Origin: Tanypteryx hageni
Taxonomy: Eukaryota > Arthropoda > Insecta > Odonata > Petaluridae
Length of the DNA stretch: 64,000 nt
Assembly: GCA_028673005.1 (NCBI GenBank)
Contig: CM054113.1
Span: 206,017,504 to 206,081,503, forward strand
Reading direction: 5' to 3'
Part shown: piece after piece, positions 48,474-62,124 of the stretch
Numbering within the stretch: the first letter of the stretch is position 1
Layout: every line of letters begins with the position of its first letter
Notes under the pieces: model-generated
The model's input: the letters and a program-made list of their open reading frames with translations, nothing else
Databases searched by the model: none
What the model was told of the DNA's origin: nothing
Program-made: the position numbers and the translations under genes

Positions 48474-50525
48474 AAGTTAATAACACAGAAAATTAAACCG
48501 CATTAATAAAAAGTGTAAAAGACGGTAGTTTCATGGATTAATCCTTATTGCTTTTATGAAATGTTAATAGATGATAAATTTTAAATGGTCTAATTTACAC
48601 TGATGCTGAATTTTCTATTTGTAACTGTGAATACTAAGAATTGAAAATAAATTTTCCTTTAAATCCTACAACCCATACGGTTTTAGGAGAGAATAAAATA
48701 CACATATAAACATCAGTCCATTTCATTAAATAAGTTATCGGGAAATATTTTTCAGTGATTTTTCCAATTTATAAAACAATAAAATACATCGAGTCGAGTC
48801 GAGTCAATCCATGGACTGAAGAAGGTAGTCAAAATTGAGATATTTGCCAATAAATTGTGATTACATCCTAACAGCAGGAGAGGAAGAAGAAAATCAAACT
48901 ATTGAGAAGAAGGAAAATACATTGAAAATTATTCTATTTGCTAACTAATAGCGTTAAAAGGAAAATTGGTTCACTTACATAGCTTTCGGCTAATTGCTTG
49001 TTGCAGAACGTTTTGTGGGAATTTAGTCATTTATAAATGCTTAAATCTGGTTGTGATACTTTTGGTGCATTAGCTTAGCTCTAATGAATAATATACCGGC
49101 CGAAAAGTTTAAAAATTTGATAAGTAGTACGTATAAATTTATAATTTGAATGATAATGAATTGTTGCGAAAAACAGTTATCCGTGACTATTGCTACAGTC
49201 TTTCCTCGAGAGTATGTATCGAAGGCGAGAAATTCTGTTCAACTGACGCACGAAGAGAGAGAGAGAGATAGAGAGACACTGAGGAGTAATGGCTGCTAGA
49301 TACGGAGTGGATACTGTGGGAGCAAGGCAATAATTGTGACTCATGGAACTGGAATCTTCGATGCTGCTATAAGTGCGAATGTCATACGCTGAAGAGGAAA
49401 GAGGTCACATCTGTATTTGCATTAAAAACGACACCTAATGTAATTAATTTTGACAAAAATCATGAGTTGTTCTCTGTGGAACTTTTGATGAGGACGGATT
49501 CCGTCTTAGACACGAGCAAATAGCATAATCAAACACCCTGCCTCGTGCTGTCTTGAATGGTAGTAACATTAATCGTTAAAATTTGTAATGCGGTCATTTC
49601 ACCGGAAAATTATCCAGTAAATATCGATTCTTTAATGTTGCCACACTTGCCAAGTAAGTGATTCGCAAGTGATAGTATTGCTTACGTGTGGTCTTTTACG
49701 AATATTCGTCCTGTCTTAACAGTAATTTTTTCTGGAGACTTCAACGTCCGAGATACATGATTATCGGAAGATATACATGCTATCGTATTTATAAGAAAAG
49801 ACTGTGCAGTTTAGTTTTGAATAATTTCCCCACAAAATCACTCGATGGCAATTATAATAAAAACTGCAATTAAATGTAGTCACCCATGTATGTACGTGAA
49901 ATATAATTTAATTTACGCAAAAAAAACGATGCCATTAACCATGATTAAAGCAGAGAGCTACTTAGCAAAATAATGCCATTCAGTTCATTAGCATCTAGGA
50001 AAAAAGTGGCAATTTCTTCAGAATACTTTCGCTCTCTAAGAGGAGGAGGAGGAAGACAATCGCGCAAAATCTCACGTCGTGGCGATTCCCAGACCTAAAA
50101 CACCTCATACTTTCATCCAGGAAATCCTGATAACGTCTACCTTCTCCCGACTCCGCCGCGCATGCGTAGTGGTTGTGGGAGGAGGAGAAGGTAATGCGGT
50201 TACACGCTTAGCTTTCCCATCGCTCTCTCCCCTCACCCACCCTTTTGTCATTCCACGGCGTCGCTGACTCACTCACTGCGTCCGGCCAACAGACCCTCGT
50301 CCATCGCATCCGAATTCGAATAGGCGGAGAGAAAGAGAGGCAAGCACCTATAACATAATACTCCAACACTAGCGTCTTCTGGCAAGGGTTGACGATCGCA
50401 TGTGTAGCTCGCTGATATACTACATATCGTTATTACCTATGAAGGGACCTTACTAAGATTAATGCTCTTATCTTCATCAAAGCCTCGACCAAGACAATCA
50501 GCGTTAGCCAGTTCGTATAAAGTTA
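48474..50525. other. No gene seen
   Basis: Contains (CGAGT)3 at about 48790, a short GA run at 49254-49277 and a GC-richer stretch at 50040-50340. No supported exon. Confidence 0.45.
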
Positions 50526-50535
50526 ATATCTAGAT

Positions 50536-51264
50536 CAGGGGACTCCAACCAATCGATCGCGATCGACCGGTCGATCTTTGGCTCTTCTGAAGTTGATCGC
50601 GGAGCCTTTCCTCAGCGCTATTACTTTTTATTGAATCAAGTGAGAAATGTTGAGACGATATAGATTTCGACTTTGGTTGATGGACATTCTTATACATAGT
50701 TCATTGGTGAATGTAGCTTTGAAAGTGAATTCAGTACTTGGCTCCATATATTTGTGTGAATCAACGTTTTCTTGGATGAATGGAACCAAAACAAAGCATC
50801 GCACCAGCTTAACAGAGTGAGTGATAGTATTCGACTTGCAGTATCAATTTACACACCAGAGTTTTCCAGTGCATATTGTAGAAAAAATGCAGTTTCCGAG
50901 TACCCATTAATTAAATAAATAATGCTTCATAACATGATTTTTCTGTTACCATTAATGAAATTTTATTGTAAGTAAAATATTCTCTTGTTCAGAATGAAAA
51001 TTCAAACAAAGTTTTATTCCGGTTTGTTTAACTCAAATCGAATTGGTGTGGCATGTTAAGTAGGACAGGTTATGGTGCTGGTTTCTATGTCTCCTAAAGT
51101 TTGGGATAAATTTGCGGGGATTCTCCCCCCTCCCCCTCCCCCCCGCTCAAAACAATATTTCTCGCATCATGGCCCACGTATGCATAGGTACGCCTTTGGG
51201 TCGATCCTCGGAAAATTTACAACCGAAAAGTATATCTTGGGTGCTGAAAGGTCGAAGACCCCTG
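50536..51264. mobile_element. hAT-like element, 729 bp, with 8-bp target duplication
   Basis: Left CAGGGGACTCCAACCAATCG and inverted right CAGGGGTCTTCGACCTTTCA. Flanks ATCTAGAT (50528-50535) and ATCTAGAC (51265-51272), 7 of 8. The subterminal region is rich in CGATCGCGATCGACCGG palindromes. It carries a C-rich run (51123-51144). No transposase is seen. Confidence 0.88.
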
Positions 51265-51721
51265 ATCTAGACGGTACCAATATTTTATTACATTTCACGT
51301 AATTCGTTTGCACTGTCTCATTGTCAGTCATCGAACATAATTTCGCCATAATGGTTGATTGGGAGGAAAATTGCCATCGAGATCTTCCGGTCAGAAATCA
51401 GAATTAACTAAAAAAATCTGATAGCCCCGACCTTTATTTTATTTGGGTTTATAACAGCTGTATCAAAAATTTCGAGGATTTTTACGATTTCGGTTACGTT
51501 TGTCATCTGTGATGTTCTTGTAGAAAAACAAAGCTCGGTCCTAAACTCGTTCTCCCGTATTTTTCTGCAGTGGATATATCTTCCGATGTGGGATGAAGAT
51601 TAAGTTATTACTGATATATCTTCCCTTTGTCCCTCCGACATAATACTTCTCTATGACGTTGAATCTAGCATTCACTTGTTGTTTATCTACCGATATTCGA
51701 GTCACGTTAAATCCAGCCGTC

Positions 51722-51796
51722 CTTATTAGAGTAGTGGTTAACATGCCTGGCTACCAATACTAGGATTGGGAGTACGAATCTTTGTGTGGTCGCATG
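51722..51796 (+). mobile_element. Degenerate tRNA-derived SINE head
   Basis: TTAGAGTAGTGGTTAACATG resembles an A-box region and GGGAGTACGAATC a degraded B box, about 40 bp apart. Followed by TTTGTGTGGTCGCATG, an SINE-like continuation. Confidence 0.6.
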
Positions 51797-51799
51797 TGC

Positions 51800-53230
51800 T
51801 CGTATCGCTAAGGTCCGTGAAGTGTTGCTTGTGAGCCAGTTAAAAATAATAAAATTATTTCCTCAGAAGTTTTTCCTGATCTGTAATTGTGTGAATTTCA
51901 AAGCGAATATTATGCGAAAAGTAAAGAAATGATGAACTGATGTAGCCTTTTTTAAATTTACAATCTCCTGCATTATATTGAAAGATAGAAATCTTAATAA
52001 AAAATCAGCGTTTATTTTCGATTCGACGCGCGCGATTCACTATCCTCCCTCGTCTCGTTCTTTCCTCTTGGTTGTGCTGTGTGGCATGGTATAGATACAT
52101 TATTATTTCTTGGTCCATGTAATTGCTGAAAGCAAAATTTAAAAGTTTCTCAAATAGCTATAAAATGGTTGAAAAAAACAGAGGCGCATTTTGGCTACAA
52201 GGTACCCGTCGCCAGTAGCGATTCACCGATATTAGATTCCAAATGAAACAATAATTTTGTACGCAGATAGTGTCGGCAATTGTGGCAAAGGCAGGATTTG
52301 TTACATGGAAATATCACTGTATGATTTAAAAAGTCAAATTTAAAAAACAGATAAGAAGTAAAGATTTTTTATGGAAGAAGCGAAGAACTGTTACATGGTA
52401 AAATAATTGTTTATTTTTATGCGCAGAATTATTACTTAAAAGTATACCTAATTTCAGCATATTACCTAATTTTTTGTTGTGTTCTCCTGTTTCTGAACCT
52501 TTCATCTTTTTCTTTTTTCGGTCTCTTCAAAAACCTTAGATTGAGGTTTCGTTGTAATTGTTCATATATATGAAAAATATGTGAAAGCTTTGGAGACACG
52601 CTTTACAAATTTGCAGAGAGGTGCATTGAACGCAAGTTACGCCACGTTTCTGCATGAGAAATGGTTGCCCCAAAACAGAAAAAATGAACTAAAAATGCAG
52701 CATCCTCTCCGATCAAACTAGTATTTTTATTTTATACTGCAGAAAATTATTGAGAGGTGTCTTACTTAAAGAAAACGCAAGGTTCGGGACGGTGTGGGGC
52801 TGCCTAAAATTGTACATAGTCCTCTGAATTTCGAGAAAATAACAATTTTGTAACAAATTTTCACGTCAATGACAAAAATATTTAAACTACCTAGGTTTCA
52901 ATAGCACAAGAAAATGTACTCTAATTCATTGCCATTTGACATATTGTCACATATGCTTAGATGGAAAACTCGTTAGAGACAAATTAAGTCTGTTAAAAAA
53001 TTTTAGTTCCTATTTTTCAAATTATTCATACCCCTTGCTTCTAATAAACAGGAACATATGCAATTAATTGGAGAATTGTCGAACCCGTCTTATGTATGAA
53101 AACAAATTCAAGAATAAGCACTTAAGCGTTTTTTTAAATTTAAAATGTGCTTTTTAAAACCCGATTGTGGCTATCGGAGATATAGGAGTTAAGGGACACA
53201 TGTATATTGAGCAATGCTCAACCAGTGCTT
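51800..53230. other. No gene seen
   Basis: AT-rich intron-like DNA without recognisable structures. Confidence 0.5.
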
Positions 53231-53479
53231 TGATTGTTGACAACAGGCACTCATCTTGAATCTTCTTTAAGGACTACGTTTATAAGCTCCTTTAATGCGA
53301 GAAAAATATCAAAACGCCGAGAAAAATATGACAGCAAGACACCGAGCACGCGAGTTGATTCAACAGAGTGGATTTGGTCGTCTGATATCTCGCCACTTAT
53401 TCCGTTTCGCCCTCTGCGGATCTTTTTCCTTCCTCGCACTCGATTCCGTTCGCGTCTCACGGCGGCGACCACCTGCCGT

Positions 53480-53780
53480 CAAGTAGTAGGGCCAGAGAGA
53501 GAGAGAGAAGATTGCGGGAGGGGCTACGAGGAGGTGGGAGTCAGTCTAGCGGAGGAGTGGGGGTGGAGAGCGAGATCGTTTGGAGGGGGTGGGAAAAAGT
53601 AGGAGGGGTGGGGACAGGCCGTGGGAAGAAGAGTGGAGGTGGAAGAGGCAGGTGAGGGAGGGGAAGGGAGGGGTTTTCAGGAGAAAGGGGGAAAGGAAGT
53701 TTTTGAAGGCAAAGGTTTCGAAAGGACGTGTTATCTCGGGAATTCCTTCGCTTTGCAGAGAGAGAGAGAGAGAGAGAGAG
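53480..53780 (+). promoter_or_regulatory. Purine-strand (GAGA-type) island with (GA)n
   Basis: Nearly 300 bp with strong G/A bias on the plus strand: AGAGAGAGAGAGAAG at 53495, GGAGGGGTGGGGA, GAGGGAGGGGAAGGGAGGGG, ending in (GA)12 at 53757-53780. Preceded by a CpG-richer part (53310-53480). The 122- and 123-codon frames through it are low complexity. Candidate promoter-type element. Confidence 0.4.
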
Positions 53781-53799
53781 AATGGCATGCGACGTTGTC

Positions 53800-55660
53800 A
53801 AGTCGGCGTCTCAGGTGTAAAAAGGACAATACGGTGCGTGTGTGGAGTGCGTATGTGTGCGGGTGTATCGCGGTCACTTGTTTACCGGGGGCGATTTTCG
53901 GATGGATCGCCTCGGCCGTTAGGTGTGGTGGGAAGAAGGGGGAAATGGTAGAATCCTAGCCTCTGGTGGGTTCGACGGAGAAATTCAATCGCGGAACGTA
54001 AGAGTTGCTGCTCCGTTGGCGGTGAGGAATGGAATCCCTAAAAGTTTAATGAGAGAGAGAATCGGTTTGGGGCGGGATCCGGAGTCTCGGAGACGGAGGT
54101 GAAGTATTGAAAAGATGCCTCACAATATTTTTTTTCTCTCTCTGCTAGGCTAGAGCTTAATGTGGGACGATGGCAGCTATCTAGAGCGTCAATCGGATTG
54201 CCAAACAGTAGCTGCTAAAAAGGAGCTCACGGCCGCATTTGCCGATGACTTTTATTTTATATAGTTAGAAAATTCGTGATTATTTTCTTTGCGTGTTTCT
54301 GTTGCGTGGACAGAGTTTTTAGGGAAAATAACAACCAGCTCTTTAAATAATACGAGGACTCCCGCTGAAATAGATAAAACGTGGAATGCGATTACTAAGC
54401 GTCGTAAAGATGTGGCGTGCAAAACAAATAAGATAAAACCAAATTGAAGGCAGTATACTCTGAGGGACTACGTTCATATTTTAAAAACAAGAAAAAAATC
54501 AACAGGTATTCGTAAAAAATCTTTTGTGCGCGGTGCAATGAACCTGGGCCTCCAGTCAAGGGACTGGACAACAAAGATGCACTTCATTCAAAATTATTTG
54601 GATATTGTCATATTAATTTTTCTTAACTCGTTATTTTTTGGAAACCATTTTCGACCATTCCAACTCGTAGTTCGTGGCATCCCTGAGGTCATCTTAATTT
54701 TTCCACTTGTCTGGTTAGCGCAACATGTAATTGTGTTTAGTTATCGCAATATTTCTGGCGGGACTCGTCAAAATAATCGAAAATCCTTTGCTGTCACGTG
54801 TCATATTGAAAGCTGCGTAGTGTTGCTCTTATTGATGGATAATAAATTTTTCTCATTGAAAGGTTGATAATTTTTAATATAAAAAATAATGATATGAGGC
54901 GCCAAAAAGGATTTTGCACTGGGTCCTCATTGAATTTTGCTATGCCTCTGCTCTGAATATTGATAACCTACTATGTTTATTCCAAAGCTCTCAAAAATAC
55001 AGATGTACAATTCGGCTATAAAACAACCAACATCAGTGGCGATTCGTCGAGATTAGATTCTAAATTTTTGTTGTTGGAGAAGCAGAGTTTTTCAACTTGG
55101 TTTCTGCCATACAGTGTGATCAATAATTTTCTCTTGAACATTTTAAGGTAGTTTTTAAAATAATCGAATGGGAAATTTGGCACGGCAAAAGACGGATTTG
55201 CTACCTGTTCAAAGACAGTTTCTATAATTTAAAATTACCAATATGATTTGCACATTTTAGAGACCAATGAGAAGATAGCAAAAGCCAAATGCACTGGGAA
55301 CCGGTCGGCATCATCGGTAGCTATTATAGTTACGAATTTCCGTAAGAGATAAGAAGCACGCTAACAGAACATTTCAAATGGAAGAGTACGCGTGGCACCC
55401 TCTGCCACGCGGCTACGGCGAATTGCTGTGCGTTTACGTAAACGGGAATCACGTGTTTTTATCGAGAAATTAACCCAATCACGGCTACCAATTCGTGACA
55501 TTTTATTCTACGTTAACTATTCTCCACTTCTAAATTGAATTACCTGCTTCTACGTTGCGCGGAAACTAACCTGTTATAAAAGAAAAAAATGCTCATTTGA
55601 CTGGAACTCGTGTTGATTTAAGTGTTCATTTGAATTAAACTAATTACAGTAATCTCTAGG
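53800..55660. other. No gene supported
   Basis: A 113-codon plus frame at 54526-54867 has a hydrophobic middle (FQLVVRGIPEVILIF) but no recognisable family and no splice context. The rest is AT-rich. Confidence 0.4.
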
Positions 55661-55661
55661 A

Positions 55662-55662
<1 letters not shown>

Positions 55663-55694
<32 letters not shown>
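55663..55694 (+). repeat. (TA)n microsatellite
   Basis: About 15 TA units. Confidence 0.95.
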
Positions 55695-55698
<4 letters not shown>

Positions 55699-55699
55699 T

Positions 55700-56815
55700 A
55701 ACTTTTATAGTTGAAGGTCACGTGTGCTCTCTAATGAAAATAATAACTATTTATTTATACGGAAGTTATAAGGTCTAGGAATTCGCCTTCGTCTTAGCGT
55801 GCCTTCTGCGACCTTTAGATACGCAGGAAATAAGGTTTCCTCTCCTTGTTCGGAGAAATCCAATTTCGTGACGCCAACTGTAACCTTAGCCTTATTTGTT
55901 TTTATTCCATTACTTTGGGAAGGCCTGCGTCAGTCATCAAACGTAATCACTATTTTTGGAATAATTTGTGATTCCTCTTTTCATTCGGTTAACTTGATCT
56001 CGCTGGATAATAATAATATTTGTCTCCTCGCAATACGGATCGCATGGAGAAAATTAGAAGTCACGAGATTTTTTTTCTCAGCACGCTTAAATAAAATGAA
56101 ATCGGAAAGACTAGGTTTCACTTGGGATATTAAAATGTCATCCGTGTGTTTAGGAGCTTAAACTTAAAATTCTACGTAAAACAATCTTTCTGAACCGAGC
56201 AATAAATCATTACATCAATTATCGGAGGTTTTATCAAGAGATATATGGACATAAACTATGCAACGAAATAAATGTATTCGTTACATTTTATAAATTGCAG
56301 CTTGTGTGCGTCTGGTTTTAGCTGCCCCTAGTAACGAGAGACAAGAGATAAACATTTACTTTTATGACATTGCCGTCTTAATTTGAAGTTACCAAAATTC
56401 TTTGTAATTGAAAAAAGCCTCGAATAGAATGTTTGCTGTTGGGACAGCAACATGTATTTTTATATATGTTAACACTACTGAAATAATAGCACTAACATGT
56501 TGTCGGCACCAGCACTTCCTTTCTTTTAAAATAGGGGTTTTGCCTACATCGATAATTTACGCCAGTAATATTTACGTACGTAAACCCGTATTTTTAGCTA
56601 CTCGAGGAGACAATGTGCATCCCATCGGCTCACTTAAACATTTCTTTTGGCACTCTCACGAATACCACCGGTAAAGAGGGAATTCAATTAAAATTCCGTA
56701 CTTAATATAAGCGCTCTTTTTTAAATCACCAAAAACGAATTTACGGGAAGGCTCGATTTTTACGTTTTCTCTCGGCACTGGCAATTCTTTCAATTCCGCA
56801 AACCCAATTACAATA
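55700..56815. other. No gene seen
   Basis: Frames of 120 and 88 codons (55799-56161, 56408-56674) have ordinary AT-rich composition and no recognised domains. Confidence 0.4.
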
Positions 56816-56819
56816 ATTT

Positions 56820-58215
56820 TTGCCACATCCTCTTCTCACTCGCTGTCCCTTTCACAACAAGCCGACCTTCCGAAGCTCACGTCATCACCAATTCCTACGG
56901 AGAACATTCACCTTTTTCACCGGTTTTGCGAAGCGATTCCCTCCCAGGAGAGCCGTACCCAACACGGCTCCTCAAAAGAGCTTTCACTCATTCCTCGCCG
57001 TCACTCGGTCGCGAATTTTCCAGGAGACACCCATCCCCAAAAAAAGAACGCGGCGAATGCATGCACATTTTTTCCTCTCCTCCGATAAACCCGCAAATCT
57101 CTCACCGGTTGAATCCTAGGAAACCCATCCCGGCGGCGGCCAGGGACGTGATCCCCGCCAGCTTCCTTCAGGAGCGGCGGCCACCGGCGACACAGACCAG
57201 GCACCTGCTGCCCACTATTTTCCCACAGCCACCTCTTCGCCTCCCGTATCCAAAGAGACTGCCGGAGGAACACGACACTCCCTCCCTCCCTCTTCCACAC
57301 CCTCTCACTAATTCGCCAGCGAATCCCGCCAAGATCCACTCCGACAGGGAGATCCTCGGAGCACGAGACACTTTTCCCTCTCTCAATATATATATATATA
57401 TCCTTTCTCCCTTCTTATTCCGGACAAAGCGGTTATGAACCTCCGAATCCCCTCGCACCATCCACCTTCTGCGTCTTTGAGGAGACTGCTACGAGTGGGG
57501 AGGGAAGGAGAGTGGAGGACGGGAGGGGCGGCGGCAAAGGAATTTTTCGAACCGAGCCCAACGCCGAAGCCCATTGGGCGGCTGTGCCCACCCCACCCCA
57601 CACTTTCCCATTCCCCGCTTCCCCTCACTCCGACCGCTTTCTTCCAAGACGTCCTCCTCTTCACCTTGACCCTCCCCTACTCTCTCTCTCACTCTTCCTA
57701 CCTCTCTCCCTCCCTCACTCACCTTTCTGCCGTCGCATCCACGATCCACACTCCCATCCCAGCCTCCCTCACGCTCGCACTCTCTCTCTCGCCACATAGC
57801 CATTACAATTTCCTCGCTACAAACCATCCTCTCTTTCTTCCCATTCCACTTTTCCTGTCGCTCCTCCCGAAGACGGGAAAGGATCATCCTTTTTTCTTTT
57901 TCTTCCTATATCTCAGGAGAAGAGAATGGAATATGATATATATGCGCAAACGCGGAGGAGGCGTGAGAGGAAAGAAGGCGTGCAGTGGAGAATGCCAACG
58001 AGTTGAGGGAGGGAAGGGTTTCGATGGCCGGGGGAGAGAGTGGGGGGAAGTAGATGGGGAGGGGAGAATCCCTACTGAGGTGCAAGGAGGGGAAGATAAG
58101 CCACAGGAGAGGACACTCTTGAAAGAGGGTTGTTTCTTTTCCCTTCCCTCTTTATTTCCATTTGGTAAAGTCCGGGGTAGGAATGGTCTGTGTGGAAGTT
58201 TTTTTTACGTTTTGT
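56820..58215. promoter_or_regulatory. 1.4-kb GC/CT-rich island with strand-bias switch
   Basis: 56820-57900 is C-rich and C/T-rich on the plus strand, with CpG-rich 57110-57350; 57935-58110 flips to G/A-rich. Long open frames on both strands (up to 260 codons) are Ser/Pro/Leu or Arg/Glu/Gly low complexity. A minus-strand GCCGCCGCCGGGATGGG at 57142-57126 followed by AACCG|GTGAGA at 57110-57101 could be a tiny first coding exon. A promoter and first-exon region is the best reading. Confidence 0.35.
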
Positions 58216-58219
58216 GACA

Positions 58220-60320
58220 CTTAAGCGATGGCATGAGAAGTGCCTATACTTCTCGATGGGCTAAGTTGAAATATATATTGCCTTACTTGGAGAAGATGCT
58301 TATGCCGGTCGGTTCCTCGCATGAATTGATTTATCTTCAGTTATATTAACGAGCTATTTAGGTGCTTGTGAATAAAATGAGGTAATTTCTGTCGTAATTA
58401 CAATTACACGTACGCGTTTACACAAATGAGAACTTACTAAGCTTTAAACCGACTCAGCCCTTGGCTTGTTTTTATTCAGGTGTAAAATGTCCGATAATCT
58501 CGTCGTAAAATTTATCGGTTTTCTAATTTATTGCCAATTCAACTTGGAAATATTTTAAATGTTACTGCGAGATTGTATCCACAAATATCGGCGAAGAATT
58601 CAAAATGCAGCGATGAAAATCGATAATGATGTTCAGGATGTTAGGCTACGTGACATGAAATATAATACCACAAATGCTGGCGACTTCAACGACAGAGTAG
58701 GCGATCAGCAATCCAATTGATGGCATCTATATTATGTTAGATGTTTCTCTCTCTTTTTCGAGTAATTAACACAAAATTAAGTTCTCATTAATTTTCTTTG
58801 CTGAACTTTTTAGAGAAAAATAAAATTTATAAAGCAAAACTTTTTATTTCGAAGCAACAACTAGGACAAGAAAGTATAAACTGTTCTGTGGAGGTCAAAA
58901 TCAGTGTTATAAAAACACATTAATAATTACAATACATTGGGAGACAATTAGGATGATTCGTGGAAGCAATCGACATTTTCCGAGTTACAAATCAAGAAAG
59001 ACAAATTGGAATGCCATTTAATTAGACGAGTTTGTTGCTTAAGTGCGCCGCAGAGGAAAGATTAAATAAAAAAACTGACCGCGAGTGCTCTGGGACGGAC
59101 AGTTTATGGCAACTTCTGAAAAAGTTTCTCGCCAATGCCAGGCAGATGTATATTCAGATGGAAGAATTATAAAAAAACGAGCAACTTCTCTTTCGAGCAT
59201 CGTTTATTTTAACAGTATAGGAAATGGTTGGACGTATTCATAAAACTGGTATGAAGGTTTTCATTCCCGGTCGGGGCAAAAGGCTACGCCGAAAGCGGGT
59301 TCACTTTACACGGGCTGGAAACTTTCCAAGGAGTGACGCAGAGATTCCATGCAGAGTGATGCCCTCAGCGTACGTGTGTGACTGAAGGCGGCGGTGGAGT
59401 TAGGAGGGGCGGCTGCCACCGACGCCGCCGCGAAACTGCATTTTCGCTTAGAAAGTCCTCCAGCTAAACTGGGGTGTGTGTGTGCAAATAAGTATCGCGA
59501 GATATTAATCGACCAGGAAGAAATGCTCTGCAAGCCTCTCGATACTCGGATTTAATTGGTGGTGCGTGTCAGCTGGCGTGTGTCACGGGTACCGGCGTGT
59601 ATTGGAGTTGGAATTGTTAGAGACAGCTCTCCTCATTTTCCTCCGGCTATTCTGGGAAGTCCTGAAAAAACTTAGATCAATCATAGCGATTCACTGCCTA
59701 CTTATAGATTCCAGGAATGGAAGCCGGCAATGAAGGTGGTCGTCACGATATAATCGCACATGTTATCAACTAGAGTTAAACTTATAATTTATAGCTGGTC
59801 CAAAGTAATTTGTCGTTCATATTAGTCAGTTGTAGGATATACTTATTAGTTAACATTGTTCATTTAGCTTCTTCATCTGTTTTTTAACGGGGCGGAATGA
59901 GCGCCAACGCTACTCGCCTTACGCTTCATTCATAAAAATTATCATTTCCACCGTGGGCGTACTCGTGTTTCTGGTACCATATTAGCTTCAAAGGAGTTTC
60001 CTTTGCTATTTTACAAGCTCTTATCTTTGCGAAAATTGCAAACCTCTATACGTATCGTGACGTGTAGAGTGGAGCGTGACCCCGGAGCACGCGTGCGTTT
60101 TCCTAGATTCGCCGGAACCGAGTCCATTCGCGTGCCTGCCGCATGACGAATCGTTGGGATAAAAATGTACATATGCGCTAAATTTCTTTAGCTTATTTGC
60201 AAGTCAACGGATAAATGGCGTCGATTGCGATTAGTCCCGTTTACTATATTGCTAGTAGATTTGCAGTTTTCTTTACAGTTCTATGACTAAACTCATTAGG
60301 AAGAGAAGAACAAATAACCT
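58220..60320. other. No gene supported; GC-richer patch at 59280-59620
   Basis: The 59306-59533 minus frame has an Ala-rich stretch (SFAAASVAAAPPNSTAAF) in GC-rich context but no family match. The rest is AT-rich. Confidence 0.4.
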
Positions 60321-60325
60321 TGTTG

Positions 60326-60395
60326 CGTATCGAACCCGGGTCTTCCGCTCTCTGAGTGGATATTGTACCATTGATCTACCAAGGCAGATTGCTTC
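60326..60395 (-). mobile_element. tRNA-derived SINE head
   Basis: On the minus strand CTGCCTTGGTAGATCAATGG (A-box region) and GACCCGGGTTCGATACGC (B box GGTTCGATACG) with 'anticodon-arm' spacing. No matching acceptor stem. Tail toward 60300. Confidence 0.7.
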
Positions 60396-60399
60396 TCTA

Positions 60400-62110
60400 C
60401 TATAATATTAGGAGATTTCTGGTGAAAAAAGTCTTTTCTCAATAGAAATACGCTGATTAGAGTATTCGGGAACGTTTCCCGTCAAGATTACTGAGAAACG
60501 ACAGGTTTCTTGCACACCCTGATTAGCCTCAGCTTCAATTGTCACTGTCTTTGGAGGAGAGGCGAATTAAGACAATAGCTAACGTGTTAGGAACTGATGT
60601 AATCGTCTTTTGAACGATTCTCCCTTTCTGGCGCGATCTCTTCTCGGAAGGGGGATGATGACACGCCAGACGCCCACGCATCCGCCTTCGAGGTCGTCTG
60701 GGATGGCGAGTTGAGGACGACGTGTAAAAGGAAGAAGGCTCGCGTCCTTTCGTGTCAAGGGCTAAGGGCAGATGGCGGGCGAACTAAGAGACTATGGTCT
60801 TCTAAAACTCACTCCTTATCTTTTGTATTGTGGTTACGATTCGGCGGCATCTCGTTCATCTGTGTACCTTCAGCGCAACGCAACACAAAGAGAATCCGTT
60901 GTTTTCATTCGTTCGAACAAGGTTAATGTTTTATTCTGTTCGCAAACATGTACGTCTTTTCTTTCGCACGACTATACGAAGAAACTTTCATAAAAAATTA
61001 ATGTTAATGTTTTTTGTTTGTCTTTTCGCCAACAGAAATTATCGAAATTCTCATGTATTGCATCGGAGGGTGAGAAGGGAGCATATTATCAGGAGATAAA
61101 TAATTCATCTAAATTTCATCTTTCAACCCGCTATCATTTAAATCCAACTGATGGAACTTGCAGACATTTCGGAGATTATTGCATGCTACTCCTCTAAAAT
61201 AAACATCTAACAGTCTCACGTAATTGTACTATTTAAAGGAACTTCTCATTATCCATCCAAATATTGTTTTATTTATTTTAAAACTATTTTTTCGGCGCAA
61301 GACCGATATCTTTTGAGTTTTGTCGAAAGAATGAGTTCCTTTTCAGTAGCTCCCATTTCTCACGTTAACGCGAGACATTCCAGAGTTTTTGTTTTCTCCG
61401 TTATTGTTGTCAGTTCTCGGAAAAAAGAGCTCTAAAGAATTTCACGTGACTGTAAGGCCGTCTCGGGCTTTTAAGTTTTTCGAAATTATCACGCGCGCCG
61501 TTTTGCATTCCTGCTGATTTGAAAGTGCGGCGGCAGGGAGCAGCACGGTCGGTGATTTTTGTCTCTGCAGCTGACTGACGCGAGTGGATCTCAAATCAAC
61601 TCGACCGATTCACATTCCCGCGCAGCGCGAAGGACATCTCTTCTCGAGCGAGGCGAGCCGTTCCCAAGAGAGTTAGAAAATGACGACGTTAACGAAAAGG
61701 ATTTTTCTCTCTCTCTTTCTCTTTCTTTCGCGTACCATGCATGAGCTAACAGCGGGATAACACGTATTCGCGCGTCGTTTCTCTAACTCTTTCACTTATT
61801 AATTTTACCGACGGTATTTTCAAATTCGCCACTGTAAGAAATGATAAAAAAGTGCCGGTGAAGGGCTTTTTCTGAACCATAAAGAAAGTGATTTACCGAC
61901 GAGAAACTACTGTTTTTTCCGCTCCTACTTGGGAAAATGAGGTCATCTTGAAAATAACGAGGATAACAAAAATATCGCCCGGCAAAATCTATTTAGTGAA
62001 AATAGAAATGAGGTATTAGCTGTTTCAGTTATGAATATGTTGCTGAAAGGAAATGTTTTTTTGCAGTTAAAACTCACTTATGAATACTTCAGTAGCTCCC
62101 TTACCAAAAT
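60400..62110. other. No gene supported
   Basis: 61515-61735 is CpG-richer and ends in a CT microsatellite (61707-61730), so may be regulatory. Frames of up to 89 codons at 60711-61099 are unrecognised. Confidence 0.4.
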
Positions 62111-62124
62111 TTTAAGCTCTAGAC

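Noticed and set aside
53234..53959. Four overlapping frames of 110-123 codons
   Set aside because: Purine-rich low complexity (Arg/Glu/Gly) with no family resemblance.
57435..58217. 260-codon plus-strand frame
   Set aside because: Ser/Leu/Pro then Arg/Gly/Glu low complexity caused by pyrimidine and purine tracts; overlapping frames on both strands are equally open.
60326..60395. Functional tRNA gene
   Set aside because: B box present, but the T-arm pairing is broken (GATACGC) and there is no acceptor stem.
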